A stretch of 64,000 nucleotides of DNA from Rhizobium indicum (GCF_005862305.2 NZ_CP054022.1:186001-250000); one strand, 5' to 3'; numbered from the stretch's first letter, positions 25,877 to 35,359 are shown. Made by a program: numbers and translations. The notes: generated by a model from the letters alone, not told the origin.

Positions 25877-25922
25877 TTGACAAAACGCGTCCGCCACGAC
25901 TATTGGGTAATCGATCACCCAA
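25877..25922 (+). promoter_or_regulatory. Promoter and operator of the fructoside operon
   Basis: A consensus -35 TTGACA (25877-25882) is followed after 18 bases by TATTGG (25901-25906) as a possible -10. Overlapping the -10 and reaching the ribosome site is TTGGGTAATCGATCACCCAA (25903-25922), an inverted repeat with a single mismatched pair and a central CG, the style of a LacI-family operator. Binding here would block transcription of lacI and all downstream genes. Confidence 0.75.
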
Positions 25923-25927
25923 GGAGG

Positions 25928-26938
25928 ATGGTGAGGATCGTGGCAGCATCTCTTTCTGACATCGCGGAACGTGCGGGCGTCTCGGTAAAGACGGTTTCCG
26001 GCGCATTGCACGGCGGCTCCGCCCGCATGTCGGACGATACGCGCCAGAAGGTCAAAGCCATTGCGGAAGAACTCGGCTACGTGACCAACCTTGCGGCGCG
26101 TGGCGTGCGTCAGGGCTGGCTGCCGCTGGTCGGAGTCGTCTCCGACGGCCTCATCACTTCGCCCTTCGCCACCGAGATCGTGCGTGGCCTCGACGGGGCG
26201 GCCCGCAGCGCCGGCATGGCGGTCTTTGCGGTCAACCACCGCAGCGGCCAGTCTATCGGCTCGGTGCTCGACGAGGTGCAGCAGTTCCGGCCGCGCGCCG
26301 TTGCTTATGCCGCCATGTACCACAAGGATGTCGCCCTGCCGGACAGGTTGGCGGGCGCCGTCGGCGTCATGATCAACTGCCGCGAGGCTGCCGGCCGCGT
26401 CACCGCGCTGGTGCCGGACGAAGAGGGCGGCGCGCGGGAGATCGTGCGTTATCTCCTCGTCGCCGGCCGCCGCCGCATCGCCTTCATCAACCTGCCGGGC
26501 ATTCTCGCCGGCACGCTACGCGAGACGGGGTTTCGTGCGGCGCTTGAGGAGGGGGGCATCGACCCCATCGGCGTTCTGCCGGCGGTGCGCCGCAGCGTCT
26601 ATAGCGACCGCGCGCCAAGCCTTGTTGCCTCTCATGTGGAGGCGCTTCTGAAATCCGGTCAACGGCCTGACGCCATCTTGTGCGGCAATGACCGCGTGGC
26701 GATGGAAGTCTATGCGGCGCTTGCCCGTGCCGGCCTTCGCATTCCGGATGATATCGCGGTGGCAAGCTTCGACAACCAGGTCGAGCTGGCCTCGCGGCTG
26801 GACCCGCCATTGACGACGATGGCCCTGCCGCACCGCGCCATGGGCCGCCTTGCCATGGAGATCCTCCTGGCCGAGCAGCCCGAACCGCCGCATCTGCATA
26901 AACTGCCATTCCATCTGGTCGAACGGGCATCCGTCTGA
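25928..26938 (+). CDS. LacI-family repressor of the fructoside operon
   Basis: Repressor of about 335 aa with the HTH ASLSDIAERAGVSVKTVSGALHGGSARMSDDTRQKVKAIAEELGY and an effector domain ending FDNQVELASRLDPPLTTMALPHRAMG. Start choice is uncertain. ATG 25928 touches the AAGGAGG ribosome site; GTG 25940, 12 bases past that site, would begin MAASLSDIAERAG and is equally plausible. It is the first gene of the operon with the SBP, permeases, GH32 and ATPase, 35 bases before the SBP gene. Confidence 0.9.
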   Translation: MVRIVAASLSDIAERAGVSVKTVSGALHGGSARMSDDTRQKVKAIAEELGYVTNLAARGVRQGWLPLVGVVSDGLITSPFATEIVRGLDGAARSAGMAVFAVNHRSGQSIGSVLDEVQQFRPRAVAYAAMYHKDVALPDRLAGAVGVMINCREAAGRVTALVPDEEGGAREIVRYLLVAGRRRIAFINLPGILAGTLRETGFRAALEEGGIDPIGVLPAVRRSVYSDRAPSLVASHVEALLKSGQRPDAILCGNDRVAMEVYAALARAGLRIPDDIAVASFDNQVELASRLDPPLTTMALPHRAMGRLAMEILLAEQPEPPHLHKLPFHLVERASV

Positions 26939-26973
26939 ACATCGAATAGTGCCAAACAGGAGGAGAATACGAA

Positions 26974-28278
26974 ATGAGGATTTTAATGGGTAATCGTTTA
27001 CTTTCCGCACTCCTAGCGTCCGCTGCCCTGGTCGCGACCGCCGGTTTCGCCGAGGCGAAGACCGTCATCCACGTCATGCACCAGGGCGATCCCGGCTGGG
27101 TGAAGGCCTATGGCGACGTTGCCACCCGCTTCGAGGCCGCCAATCCCGATGTCGACATCGAGATGATCTACGCGCCGCACGATGCCTATAACGAAAAGTT
27201 CAGCGCCGCCGTCATGGCCAAGCAGCTGCCCGATATCATGGAACTCGATGCTCCGTTCCTCGCCAATTATGTCTGGTCCGGCTATCTACAGCCCGTCAAG
27301 CCGCTCATTGACAAGGACCTGCTCGATGACATGACGGATTCGAATATCGCCCAGGGCACCTATCCGATCGACAAGGACCTCTATGCGATCGGCCTCACCG
27401 ACTCCTCGGTCGTGCTCTACGGCAATAAGAAATATCTTGAAGCCATTGGCGCCCGCATTCCGAAATCGGTCGATGATGCCTGGACCCGCGAGGAATTCGA
27501 AGGCTATCTCGAAAAGCTTTCCAAGCTCGAAGGCGTGAAGTGGCCGATCGACACCTTCCGAGGTTACGGCATCAAGACCGAGTGGATCACCTATGCCTAC
27601 GGCCCCCTGCTCGAAAGCGCCGGCTGCGACCTGATCGACCGCAAGACTTGGAAGGCCAGCGGCACGCTCGATGGCGAGGCCTGCGTCAAGGCGCTGACGA
27701 TGATGCAGGACTGGGTGAAGAAGGGCTGGGTCGTACCGACTTCGTCGGGCACCAACCAGTTCTACGCCGAAGGACAGCCGGCTGCGCTCGCCATGGGCGG
27801 CCACTGGTTCTACGCGGAGGCATCGGCAGCGATGAAGGACAATATCGTCGTCATGCCGCTGCCGAAGATCGGCGACAAGGGCGTGAGCCCGAACGGAACC
27901 TGGATCTGGGGCATTTCCGCGACCTCGGAAAACCCTGAGATCGCCGGCAAGTTCCTGAGCTTCCTGCTGAAGGACAAGGAATACAGAGAGTACGCCAAGA
28001 CCCAGTCCGCCTATCCGGGCCTGAAGAGCTTCGCCGCCGAATCCCCGCTCTATGCGGAAGGCGGTCCGCTCGCCGTCGCCTTTGAGCAGGCTTCCAAGAC
28101 CGCGATCGCCCGTCCGCCGCACCCGGCCTATCCGACGATCACCTCGGCCTTCATGCAGGCCGTCGACAAGATCTTCAACGGTGGTGACGCGCAGGAAGCG
28201 CTGACGGCCGCCGCCAAGAAGATCGACGAGGATATCGAGGACAACGCCGGCTACCCGCCCTTCGACGAGCAGCAGTAA
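26974..28278 (+). CDS. CUT1 sugar ABC transporter substrate-binding protein (fructoside)
   Basis: Periplasmic binding protein (434 aa) with a signal peptide MRILMGNRLLSALLASAALVATAGFAEAK. The mature protein shows the family-1 pattern TVIHVMHQGDPGWVKAYGDVATRFEAANPDVDIEMIY and a ligand-site-like AMGGHWFYAEA. AGGAGG lies 10 bases upstream of the ATG. A GC-rich hairpin follows at 28290. Linkage to a cytoplasmic GH32 enzyme points to short fructans or sucrose-like fructosides as ligand. Confidence 0.92.
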   Translation: MRILMGNRLLSALLASAALVATAGFAEAKTVIHVMHQGDPGWVKAYGDVATRFEAANPDVDIEMIYAPHDAYNEKFSAAVMAKQLPDIMELDAPFLANYVWSGYLQPVKPLIDKDLLDDMTDSNIAQGTYPIDKDLYAIGLTDSSVVLYGNKKYLEAIGARIPKSVDDAWTREEFEGYLEKLSKLEGVKWPIDTFRGYGIKTEWITYAYGPLLESAGCDLIDRKTWKASGTLDGEACVKALTMMQDWVKKGWVVPTSSGTNQFYAEGQPAALAMGGHWFYAEASAAMKDNIVVMPLPKIGDKGVSPNGTWIWGISATSENPEIAGKFLSFLLKDKEYREYAKTQSAYPGLKSFAAESPLYAEGGPLAVAFEQASKTAIARPPHPAYPTITSAFMQAVDKIFNGGDAQEALTAAAKKIDEDIEDNAGYPPFDEQQ

Positions 28279-28289
28279 GGGGTTTTGAC

Positions 28290-28311
28290 GGGCCGGCTCT
28301 CCGGCCGGCCC
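28290..28311 (+). repeat. Intercistronic hairpin after the binding-protein gene
   Basis: GGGCCGGC and GCCGGCCC form a perfect 8-pair stem with the 6-base loop TCTCCG, 11 bases after the binding-protein stop. There is no U-run. It occupies the same position as the hairpins after the binding-protein genes at 19632 and 60171. Confidence 0.6.
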
Positions 28312-28349
28312 TGGACTATCTCGGGAGGATGACCGATGAGGAGGAAACA

Positions 28350-29282
28350 ATGACTTTGCAACAGACCTCCACGCCCGCTTTGCGACGTCCGGCGAAACGC
28401 CGCGACAACAAGCGGCTCTGGCAGGAAATGGCGATGATCGCGCCTGCCTTTCTGCTTATGGCGATATTCCTGATCACGCCGTTCCTCTTGTCCTTCTGGA
28501 CGGCGATGACCAACCAGCCGCTCGTGCCGCGCCCGACGCCGGTGCGCTTCGTCGGCCTCCTGAATTTCGAGCGCGTCTTCACCGATCCGCTGTTCTGGAC
28601 CTCGCTGTGGAACGTTACGCGCTTCACCGTCTGGGTGCTGCCGCTGCAGTGCGGCCTCGCCTTCCTGACCGCGCTACTCTTGCATCAGAAGCTGCCGATG
28701 CAAAACCTGCTGCGCGGCCTGTTCTTCCTGCCGGCGATCACCTCCATGGTGGTGGTCTGCGTCATCTGGGGCACGCTTTTCCAGTACCCGAGCGGCCCGC
28801 TCAACCAGATCGTCGGTTTCCTTTCCGGCGGCACGATTCAGCCGATCGACTGGCTCGGCGACCCCAACTGGGCGATGTTCTCCATCGTGTTGCTTTCAGC
28901 CTGGCAGGCCTATGGCTTTCAGATGATCATCTATCTCGCCGGCCTGCAGGGCATTCCTGAAGAACTATACGATGCCGCCCGCATCGACGGGGCAAGCGCG
29001 CTGCGCCGCTTCTGGCACGTCACCATGCCCGGCCTTCGCCCGACCCATGTCTTCGTGCTGGTCATCACCACGATCCAGGCCTTCAAGCTCTATACGCAGG
29101 TGGCGATCCTCACCCAGGGCGGCCCGAACGAAAGCACCGAAACCGTTGTCCACTATATGGTGCGCGCCGGCTTCGAGGAGCAGAAACTCGGCTACGCATC
29201 GGCCGTGTCCGTCATCCTCTTCGTCATCGTTCTTCTGATCGCGCTCCTGCAACGCAAACTCCTGAGGCGCTTCGATGTCTGA
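28350..29282 (+). CDS. CUT1 sugar ABC transporter permease (fructoside, MalF type)
   Basis: Inner-membrane permease (310 aa), six helices, EAA loop ELYDAARIDGASALRRFWHVTMPGLRP near residue 210. ATG 28350 has AGGAGG 5 bases upstream, whereas ATG 28329 has its site directly abutting, so I chose 28350. The end overlaps the next permease by eight bases. Confidence 0.92.
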   Translation: MTLQQTSTPALRRPAKRRDNKRLWQEMAMIAPAFLLMAIFLITPFLLSFWTAMTNQPLVPRPTPVRFVGLLNFERVFTDPLFWTSLWNVTRFTVWVLPLQCGLAFLTALLLHQKLPMQNLLRGLFFLPAITSMVVVCVIWGTLFQYPSGPLNQIVGFLSGGTIQPIDWLGDPNWAMFSIVLLSAWQAYGFQMIIYLAGLQGIPEELYDAARIDGASALRRFWHVTMPGLRPTHVFVLVITTIQAFKLYTQVAILTQGGPNESTETVVHYMVRAGFEEQKLGYASAVSVILFVIVLLIALLQRKLLRRFDV

Positions 29283-30168
29283 TCTCGCTTTGACCCAGCC
29301 CGTCCCGCTGGCAATCGCAAGGGGCAACGGCAAGAGAAGCCTGCGCATCGTGCAGAGCCTCTGCATCCTGGTCATCGCGCTGGTGATGATCTCGCCGCTG
29401 TTCATGCTGCTGATCGCCAGCCTGAAGGACGACCGCTTCCGCATCCTCGCCGACATGGGCAGCTTCCGCGCCTTCTGGGTCAGCGACCCGACGCTGTCGA
29501 ACTACAAGGAGATCGCCCATTTTTCCGGCGAGCTGGCCTATGGCCGATATCTCTTCAATTCGTTGGTGATCCTTGTCGCCACGGTCGTCTCGGGTCTGGT
29601 CGTCAATTCCATGGCAGGCTTCGTTCTCGCCTGGGGCTCGCTGCGCGGCAAGGCGGCGCTCTTGGCGCTGGTCGTCGCGCTCTATGTCATCCCGCAGGAA
29701 AGCATCATCATGCCGCTCGTCGTCATGATGTCGCGGGCGGGGCTGACGGATACCTTCGCGGTGCAGATCCTGCCCTGGGTGGCAAGCCCGCTCTATGTCT
29801 TCCTCTTCTACCAGTTCTTCGCGCAGCTGCCGAAGGAACTCTATGAAGCGGCGGAAATGGATGGCGCATCGGTCTTCCGCATCTACCGGTCGATCTACAT
29901 GCCGCTCAGCCTGCCGGCGCTCGCCACGGTCTCGATCCTCATGGGCATTGAAAGCTGGAACCAGTATCTCTGGCCGACGCTGGTCACCCAGACCGACTAT
30001 GCTCGGCCGATTGCCGTCGCCATCGCCACCTTCTTCGGACAGGACAGCATCTACTGGGACCGCGCCATGGCCGCCTCGGTGCTGATGATGATCCCCGTCC
30101 TCATTCTCTATCTGGCTTTCCAGCGCTGGTTCGTCAGTTCATTCGTCGGCTCCGCCGTGAAAGGTTGA
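29275..30168 (+). CDS. CUT1 sugar ABC transporter permease (fructoside, MalG type)
   Basis: Inner-membrane permease (297 aa) with the EAA loop ELYEAAEMDGASVFRIYRSIYMPLSLP near residue 190 and the common C-terminal QRWFVSSFVGSAVKG. It overlaps the preceding permease and ends 2 bases before the GH32 start, so all are translationally linked. Confidence 0.93.
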   Translation: MSDLALTQPVPLAIARGNGKRSLRIVQSLCILVIALVMISPLFMLLIASLKDDRFRILADMGSFRAFWVSDPTLSNYKEIAHFSGELAYGRYLFNSLVILVATVVSGLVVNSMAGFVLAWGSLRGKAALLALVVALYVIPQESIIMPLVVMMSRAGLTDTFAVQILPWVASPLYVFLFYQFFAQLPKELYEAAEMDGASVFRIYRSIYMPLSLPALATVSILMGIESWNQYLWPTLVTQTDYARPIAVAIATFFGQDSIYWDRAMAASVLMMIPVLILYLAFQRWFVSSFVGSAVKG

Positions 30169-30170
30169 TT

Positions 30171-31871
30171 ATGTCTCTGCAGGCAAAGTCCGAAACGTCA
30201 GCATCTGAACCCATCGAAGCGGAGCTCCCCGAAGGCACAGTGCTGCATCTCTGGCTGAAGGCGCGCCATGCCGGCGGCGAGGCGAAGCTCTTCGTCGCTG
30301 TTGATGGCAACGACATCGGCGAGCCCTCGACCCGCCGCACGGGGGAATTTGAGTTCTTCGCTGTGACGCTGGCGAAAGGCGGTCGTGCGACGCTGTCCTA
30401 TGATGTGACAACCACAGCGCTCTCCGTCGCTTATGCCTTCCGGCCGGAAACCGTGATGAAGGAGGGCATCCGCGTCCTGTACAGCGATGCCCGCACCGCC
30501 GCCCCCGACGTGCCCGACAGCTACCACTTCCGCCCGCCCTTCGGCTGGATGAACGATCCGAACGGTTTTGGACGGTTCGGCGGAAACGCTCACCTCTTCT
30601 ACCAGCATTATCCTCATGAGCCGCGCTGGAACACTATGCACTGGGGCCATGCCGTCTCGAAGGATTACGTCCGCTGGAGGCATCTGCCCATGTTCCTCTT
30701 CCCGGCGGCGCACCTATCGGAAAAGGACGATGGCCGCGGCGGCGCCTTCTCCGGCTCGGCGATCCCCGGCTCCGGCCCGGAAGGCGAGGAGATCCGGGTC
30801 TTCTACACCGAGCATGTGCGTGACCGGCAACCGGAAGAGCAAATCCAGCTCTCCGCCGTCAGCCGCGACGGCATCGTCGCCGGCCCGTCGGAAACCGTGA
30901 TGCCGCTGCGCCCGGAAGGCTTGAACCTCACCACCGATTTCCGCGATCCCTATGTCTTCAAAGGCCCGGACGGCCGCTGGAAGATGCTGCTCGGCAGCCG
31001 CGACAGGCAGGGCGGCGTCATCCTGCTCTATGAAACCGCAGACGCGCAAGGCGCCGATGGCTGGACCTTCCTCGGCATCATCCATCGCGAGGACGGTTTC
31101 GGCATGACGGCGGCGGAATGCCCCTGCATGGTGCCGCTTTCCGGCAAAAACGCAGAAACCCGCTGGGCGCTGATCTTCGGTCTGCTCACCAGCCGTGACC
31201 CGGCCACCGGCCGCCGCAACCTCACCTCCGTCACCGTCGGCGGTTTTGATGGCCGCACCTTCACCGCGGAGTTCGTGCAGGAGTTGGATTTCGGTTCGGA
31301 TGCCTATGCCTTCCAGGCCTTCGTTGATGGCGAAGAGCCGGTCGGCATCGCCTGGCTCGCCAACTGGACGGATTTTTCCAAGAAGGACGATTTCCCGACG
31401 ACCATGACCCTGCCGCGCCGGCTGCTTCTCGACGGCGACACCGTGCTGACCCCGCCGGTCGCAGCCGTCGAAAGCCTGCGCCATCAGTTGCTTGATGACA
31501 CCGCGCTTGCCGCCGGCAAGACCGTGCCGCTCGGCACCGGCGCCGTCGAGATCGTACTTGATCTCACCGAGCCGGGCGCCGCCTTCGATCTCACCTTCGA
31601 TCATCCGGATGTCGATCTAGGCGTGAAACTCGATGCCGATGGTCTGGCGATTGTCTTCGACGCTCGCACCGGTGTGACGCCGCCACGTTACGTCGCCGCC
31701 GGTGCGAAACCGTCGAGCCTGCGCATCTTCCTCGATGCCGGCTCCATCGAGGTCTTCGCTGACAACGGCCGCTGGACGGGGTCCAAACGCATTCCGGGCT
31801 TTGCCGCCGCGCGTTCGGCAACGCTCACCGGCGCCGTCGCCGGGGCCGGCGTCTGGCAACTGAAACTGTGA
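30171..31871 (+). CDS. Cytoplasmic GH32 beta-fructosidase
   Basis: Glycoside hydrolase family 32 enzyme (566 aa) that would cleave beta-fructosides such as sucrose, levan- or inulin-type oligosaccharides. The three catalytic blocks are present: WMNDPNGF (nucleophile Asp 129), FRDPYVF (258-260) and AECPCM (acid/base Glu 316). A C-terminal beta-sandwich follows, with ASLRIFLDAGSIEVFADNGRW-like sequence near 510-535. There is no signal peptide, so substrate is imported first by the flanking ABC system. The first about 110 residues, before the usual start of the propeller, form an extra beta-rich region. ATG 30171 has AAAGG upstream; a TTG at 30165 overlaps the previous stop. Confidence 0.92.
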   Translation: MSLQAKSETSASEPIEAELPEGTVLHLWLKARHAGGEAKLFVAVDGNDIGEPSTRRTGEFEFFAVTLAKGGRATLSYDVTTTALSVAYAFRPETVMKEGIRVLYSDARTAAPDVPDSYHFRPPFGWMNDPNGFGRFGGNAHLFYQHYPHEPRWNTMHWGHAVSKDYVRWRHLPMFLFPAAHLSEKDDGRGGAFSGSAIPGSGPEGEEIRVFYTEHVRDRQPEEQIQLSAVSRDGIVAGPSETVMPLRPEGLNLTTDFRDPYVFKGPDGRWKMLLGSRDRQGGVILLYETADAQGADGWTFLGIIHREDGFGMTAAECPCMVPLSGKNAETRWALIFGLLTSRDPATGRRNLTSVTVGGFDGRTFTAEFVQELDFGSDAYAFQAFVDGEEPVGIAWLANWTDFSKKDDFPTTMTLPRRLLLDGDTVLTPPVAAVESLRHQLLDDTALAAGKTVPLGTGAVEIVLDLTEPGAAFDLTFDHPDVDLGVKLDADGLAIVFDARTGVTPPRYVAAGAKPSSLRIFLDAGSIEVFADNGRWTGSKRIPGFAAARSATLTGAVAGAGVWQLKL

Positions 31872-31884
31872 GGGAGGACAGACA

Positions 31885-32931
31885 ATGGCATCGGTAGCAA
31901 TCGACCGGGTTCTGAAGCAATACGGCGCGGCCTCCGTTATCCACGGGGTTTCCGCGGATATCGAGGACGGTGAGTTCGTCACGCTCGTCGGGCCGTCCGG
32001 CTGCGGCAAGTCCACGCTTCTGCGCATGCTGGCGGGGCTAGAGGATATCAGCGGCGGTGAAATCCGCATCGACGGCCGCGTCGTCAACGACGTCGCGCCG
32101 AAGGAGCGCGATATCGCGATGGTGTTCCAGTCCTACGCGCTCTATCCGCACATGACGGTGCGCGAAAATATGGGCTTTGCCCTGAAGCTGCAGGGGCGCG
32201 ATAAGGCGACCATCGACAAGCTGGTGAGAGAAGCCGCCGGCATTCTCGCACTTGAACCCCTGCTGGAGCGCTTGCCAAAGCAGCTTTCCGGCGGCCAGCG
32301 CCAGCGCGTCGCCATGGGCCGCGCCATCGTACGCCATCCGAAAGTGTTCCTCTTTGACGAGCCGCTGTCCAACCTCGACGCCAAGCTGCGGGTGACCATG
32401 CGCAGCGAAATCAAGGAGCTGCATCAGCGCCTTGGCACTACCATCGTTTACGTCACCCACGACCAGATCGAGGCGATGACCATGGCCGACAAGATCGTCG
32501 TCATGCGCGCCGGCCGCATCGAACAGATCGGCAAGCCGCTCGATCTCTACGACCGCCCGGATAACACCTTCGTCGCCGCCTTCATCGGCTCGCCGTCGAT
32601 GAACCTCTTCGAGGGTAGCGTCAGCGACGGCGGCTTCCGTATCGAAGGCGGTGTGTCCCTGCCGCTTCCGCCACAATTGAGCCAAAGCGCGGCGCGCACC
32701 TACGGCATCCGCCCGGAAGACCTCGACATTGCGGAGACGGGCATTCCGGCCACCGTGCTGACTGTCGAGCCGACCGGTGCGGAGACCCATCTTTCGGTGC
32801 GTGTCGGCACGCAGACGGCAACCATCGTGCTGCACCGGCGGCTGGATATAAAACCCGACCAGCAAATCCACGTCGCGCCCAAATCCGAGAAAATCCACCT
32901 CTTCTCCGCCGAAGGCAGTCGGATAGGCTGA
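31885..32931 (+). CDS. CUT1 sugar ABC transporter ATP-binding protein (fructoside operon)
   Basis: ATPase (348 aa) of the MalK/UgpC type. It has Walker A GPSGCGKST, Q-loop VFQSYALYPHMTV, signature LSGGQRQRVAMGRAI, Walker B VFLFDEPLSNLDA, H-loop YVTHDQIEAMT and a C-terminal regulatory domain with YGIRPEDL. GGGAGG lies 9 bases upstream of the ATG. It is the last gene of the fructoside operon. Confidence 0.94.
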   Translation: MASVAIDRVLKQYGAASVIHGVSADIEDGEFVTLVGPSGCGKSTLLRMLAGLEDISGGEIRIDGRVVNDVAPKERDIAMVFQSYALYPHMTVRENMGFALKLQGRDKATIDKLVREAAGILALEPLLERLPKQLSGGQRQRVAMGRAIVRHPKVFLFDEPLSNLDAKLRVTMRSEIKELHQRLGTTIVYVTHDQIEAMTMADKIVVMRAGRIEQIGKPLDLYDRPDNTFVAAFIGSPSMNLFEGSVSDGGFRIEGGVSLPLPPQLSQSAARTYGIRPEDLDIAETGIPATVLTVEPTGAETHLSVRVGTQTATIVLHRRLDIKPDQQIHVAPKSEKIHLFSAEGSRIG

Positions 32932-33329
32932 TCCCTCGGCGCCTCCCGCTGAGCCGCGTCCGTCATTTGACGGGCGTGGTTCGGTGCCGGTGCCATCCAG
33001 CCTTGCGACGTCTTAGTTTTGAGTGTTCGCCCCTTCAGTTGATCGAATTGGCCAATTGCGCGGCAATCTGTTGCCGCGGTTCGAATCTCTTCAGGAGCCG
33101 CATGCGATCGGGAGGTCAAGTGACTTCATCTGCGCTGGCGGTTTCCATGAAGAATATCTTGGTTTTGTCATGCCTGCTGGCACCGTCGGTCACGCCAGCG
33201 GAATTCAAGCCATACCAAAATGGAGGATCCGGCGGCCTGTCGCTTCGGATAGGTTCTGGGCTTCGTGTCCGGAAACCGATAGGGTCCAACGATCAGGACG
33301 AACGCTTCAAACTCGTTTGGAAAAGCAAA
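32932..33329. other. Intergenic stretch, no gene supported
   Basis: A 398-base gap after the fructoside operon. The frame of the next gene is open back to 32967, but that extension is not protein-like and has no ribosome site. I see no terminator with a U-run. A GGTTCGAATC word at 33078-33087 looks like a tRNA T-loop, but the flanks do not pair. Confidence 0.45.
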
Positions 33330-34340
33330 ATGATTCGACCGGCCCGTGCGATCGTCATTGCAGTGCTCGTCTTGCTTGTCGTCTTTGCATCGGCTTGGTC
33401 GTCGCTGGCGCTTTGGTACCGCTTGCCGTTGCCCGAGGTCGGCAGGCAAGCCAGCGCCATCTTGTTCGGGCTTTTTGGCGCCGCCGTCGTCGTGGCGCTC
33501 TTTGGCAGAAGGCGCTTTCGTGCGGTCCTCGCGTTTGGGGCCGCGTTCGTCCTTGTCCTCGTCTGGTGGAGCACTATCGAGCCGCAGGCAAATGGAGCGT
33601 GGGCTCCGGACGTCGCTCGTCAGGTCACCGGCGAATTCGACGGTGATCTGTTGACGCTGACAAATGTCCGCGATTTCGAGTGGCGCAGCGCCACCGACTT
33701 CACGGAACGATGGACGAAGCGCAGTTATGACCTGAGCAAGTTGAAGACCGTCGACATGTTCATGTCGTACTGGTCAGGTCCGACCATCGCGCATGTCATC
33801 ATGAGCTTCGGCTTCGACGACGGCCGCTATCTGGCGTGGTCTATCGAAGTGCGTCGCCTTTCTGGAGGCACGTTCTCGCCGCTGGCGGACCTCTTCAAAA
33901 ACAGCCCTCTAGTCATCCTCGCCGCAGACGAAAGAGATGTGATCGGCCTCCGCTCCAATTTTCGCGGTGAGGACGTCCAGATCTACCGCCTGAGGGCGTC
34001 GCCTGCAGCTGCGAGGCTTCTTCTGCGCGAGTACGTCTCCGACGCAAACGCCCTTGCGGCCACGCCCGCCTTCTACAATTCGCTGACGACCAACTGCACG
34101 ACGACCATCGTCAAGATGATGCGCGTCGCAGGCGACGCCGTGCCGATGGACTGGCGCCTCGTCGTCAACGGATACCTGCCGGAATACGCCTATGACCGGC
34201 GCGCGCTGGACACCTCGGTTCCCTTGTCGCAACTTCGGTCGGCCGCACACATCGCTGCAAGGGCGCACGACGACGGTCTTTCGCCGATTTTTTCGCAGGC
34301 CATTCGCGTCGGCGTCCCGTCGCCGCGGGGCGCGTTGTGA
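33330..34340 (+). CDS. DUF4105-domain membrane protein
   Basis: Protein of 336 aa with two N-terminal membrane helices (about 5-27 and 40-80: AIVIAVLVLLVVFASAWSSLALW and the FGLFGAAVVVALFGRRRFRAVLAFGAAFVLVLVWW region). An extracytoplasmic DUF4105-type domain follows: VRDFEWRSATDFTERW, a fixed block of the family, then SYWSGPTIAHVIMSFGFDDGRYLAWSIEVRR and FYNSLTTNCTTTI, the Asn-Cys motif of a papain-like fold. A hydrolase activity on an envelope component is possible but unproven. Start at ATG 33330; the ribosome site is weak. It stands alone. Confidence 0.8.
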   Translation: MIRPARAIVIAVLVLLVVFASAWSSLALWYRLPLPEVGRQASAILFGLFGAAVVVALFGRRRFRAVLAFGAAFVLVLVWWSTIEPQANGAWAPDVARQVTGEFDGDLLTLTNVRDFEWRSATDFTERWTKRSYDLSKLKTVDMFMSYWSGPTIAHVIMSFGFDDGRYLAWSIEVRRLSGGTFSPLADLFKNSPLVILAADERDVIGLRSNFRGEDVQIYRLRASPAAARLLLREYVSDANALAATPAFYNSLTTNCTTTIVKMMRVAGDAVPMDWRLVVNGYLPEYAYDRRALDTSVPLSQLRSAAHIAARAHDDGLSPIFSQAIRVGVPSPRGAL

Positions 34341-34478
34341 CCGGGGATGATCTGGGAAACAGGCTGAGGCCGAAGCCGTAACACGTGCCGACCAGGCGAT
34401 CACGACGGCGAAGAGAACGTTGCCTGGTAGACGCACGCTAGTCGAACAGATCAAATAGTTTTTCCGACGGACCATTCG

Positions 34479-35345
34479 TCAAGGCGCCGGAGTGTTCTTG
34501 GAGTTCACCGCTTCTCGGAAATGACGGGGGGTCGTCCCCGTGCGCTCCTTGAAAATCTCGTAGAAGCGACTGCTGGAACCAAACCCGCAGTCAAAACCGA
34601 TCTGGAGGACCGGATCCTCCGTGTCCGTCAGTCGCTGCATCGCCCGGGCAATCCGATGTCGGGTCAGGTATTCGTTGACTGATATTCCCAAAATCTTTCG
34701 GAAAGCGCTGTTGGCGGTGCTTGGATGCATGCCAGCGAGTTTTGCGAGATCGGCTACGCCTACCGGATCTGCATAGCGGGAATTGATGAGGTCGATCAGC
34801 AGCTCGACGTGTCGCACTGCCTGGCCGGCCAACGATGTCGGAGAAACATGGGTTGGCGAATTGTCGCTTTCAGCATTGTCCAGAATCAGACGTCGTATTC
34901 GCAGTCGTGCTTCCTCCACAACCAATTTCCGTCTTGCCGCACTACCGCACTGCCATTCCTTTTCCCATCGTGGGAGGGTCAACGCATCCATCGTTTCCTG
35001 ATTTGCCTGCGCCAGAAATCTCCCCTGCATGATCGACTGCCTTGCTTTCCTGTCCACCGGCAGACCCAGGAAATCGATAAGGGGAAGATAGACGCATACC
35101 AGCGGCGCATTTTCGCTAACAGCGATCGTCTGATGCGGAATTGCAGCCCAGAATAAAACCAGGCGGCCGGCCTCCACCTGTTCCTGCCTTCCATTAAAAA
35201 GGTAGGTCATCTGGCCTGCCATGAGCAGGTTTATTTCAACGTGGTCGTGCCAATGCGGTGCGGCCATCGCATCAGCGATGTGACGCTCGATCAGGAACTC
35301 CCCTCGGGATCCAATCCATTCGCCGCGGCTTTGGAGATGTTTCAT
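34479..35345 (-). CDS. AraC-family regulator, MelR-like
   Basis: Activator (288 aa) with an N-terminal cupin sugar-sensing domain (MAAPHWHDHVEINLLMAGQMTYLFNGRQEQVEAGRLVLFWAAIPHQ) and a C-terminal double HTH (VADLAKLAGMHPSTANSAFRKILGISVNEYLTRHRIARAMQRL...VLQIGFDCGFGSSSRFYEIFKERTGTTPRHFR). It is divergent from the alpha-galactosidase gene, as MelR is from MelA in enterobacteria, and so probably activates it in response to alpha-galactosides. No transporter lies immediately with it. Confidence 0.9.
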   Translation of the reverse strand: MKHLQSRGEWIGSRGEFLIERHIADAMAAPHWHDHVEINLLMAGQMTYLFNGRQEQVEAGRLVLFWAAIPHQTIAVSENAPLVCVYLPLIDFLGLPVDRKARQSIMQGRFLAQANQETMDALTLPRWEKEWQCGSAARRKLVVEEARLRIRRLILDNAESDNSPTHVSPTSLAGQAVRHVELLIDLINSRYADPVGVADLAKLAGMHPSTANSAFRKILGISVNEYLTRHRIARAMQRLTDTEDPVLQIGFDCGFGSSSRFYEIFKERTGTTPRHFREAVNSKNTPAP

Positions 35346-35359
35346 GTGTCTGAGACTCG

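Noticed and set aside
33060..33110. tRNA-like T-loop word GGTTCGAATC at 33078-33087
   Set aside because: The flanking bases do not form a T-stem or an acceptor stem, and no anticodon or D arm can be built upstream, so it is not a tRNA or a tRNA-end attachment site.
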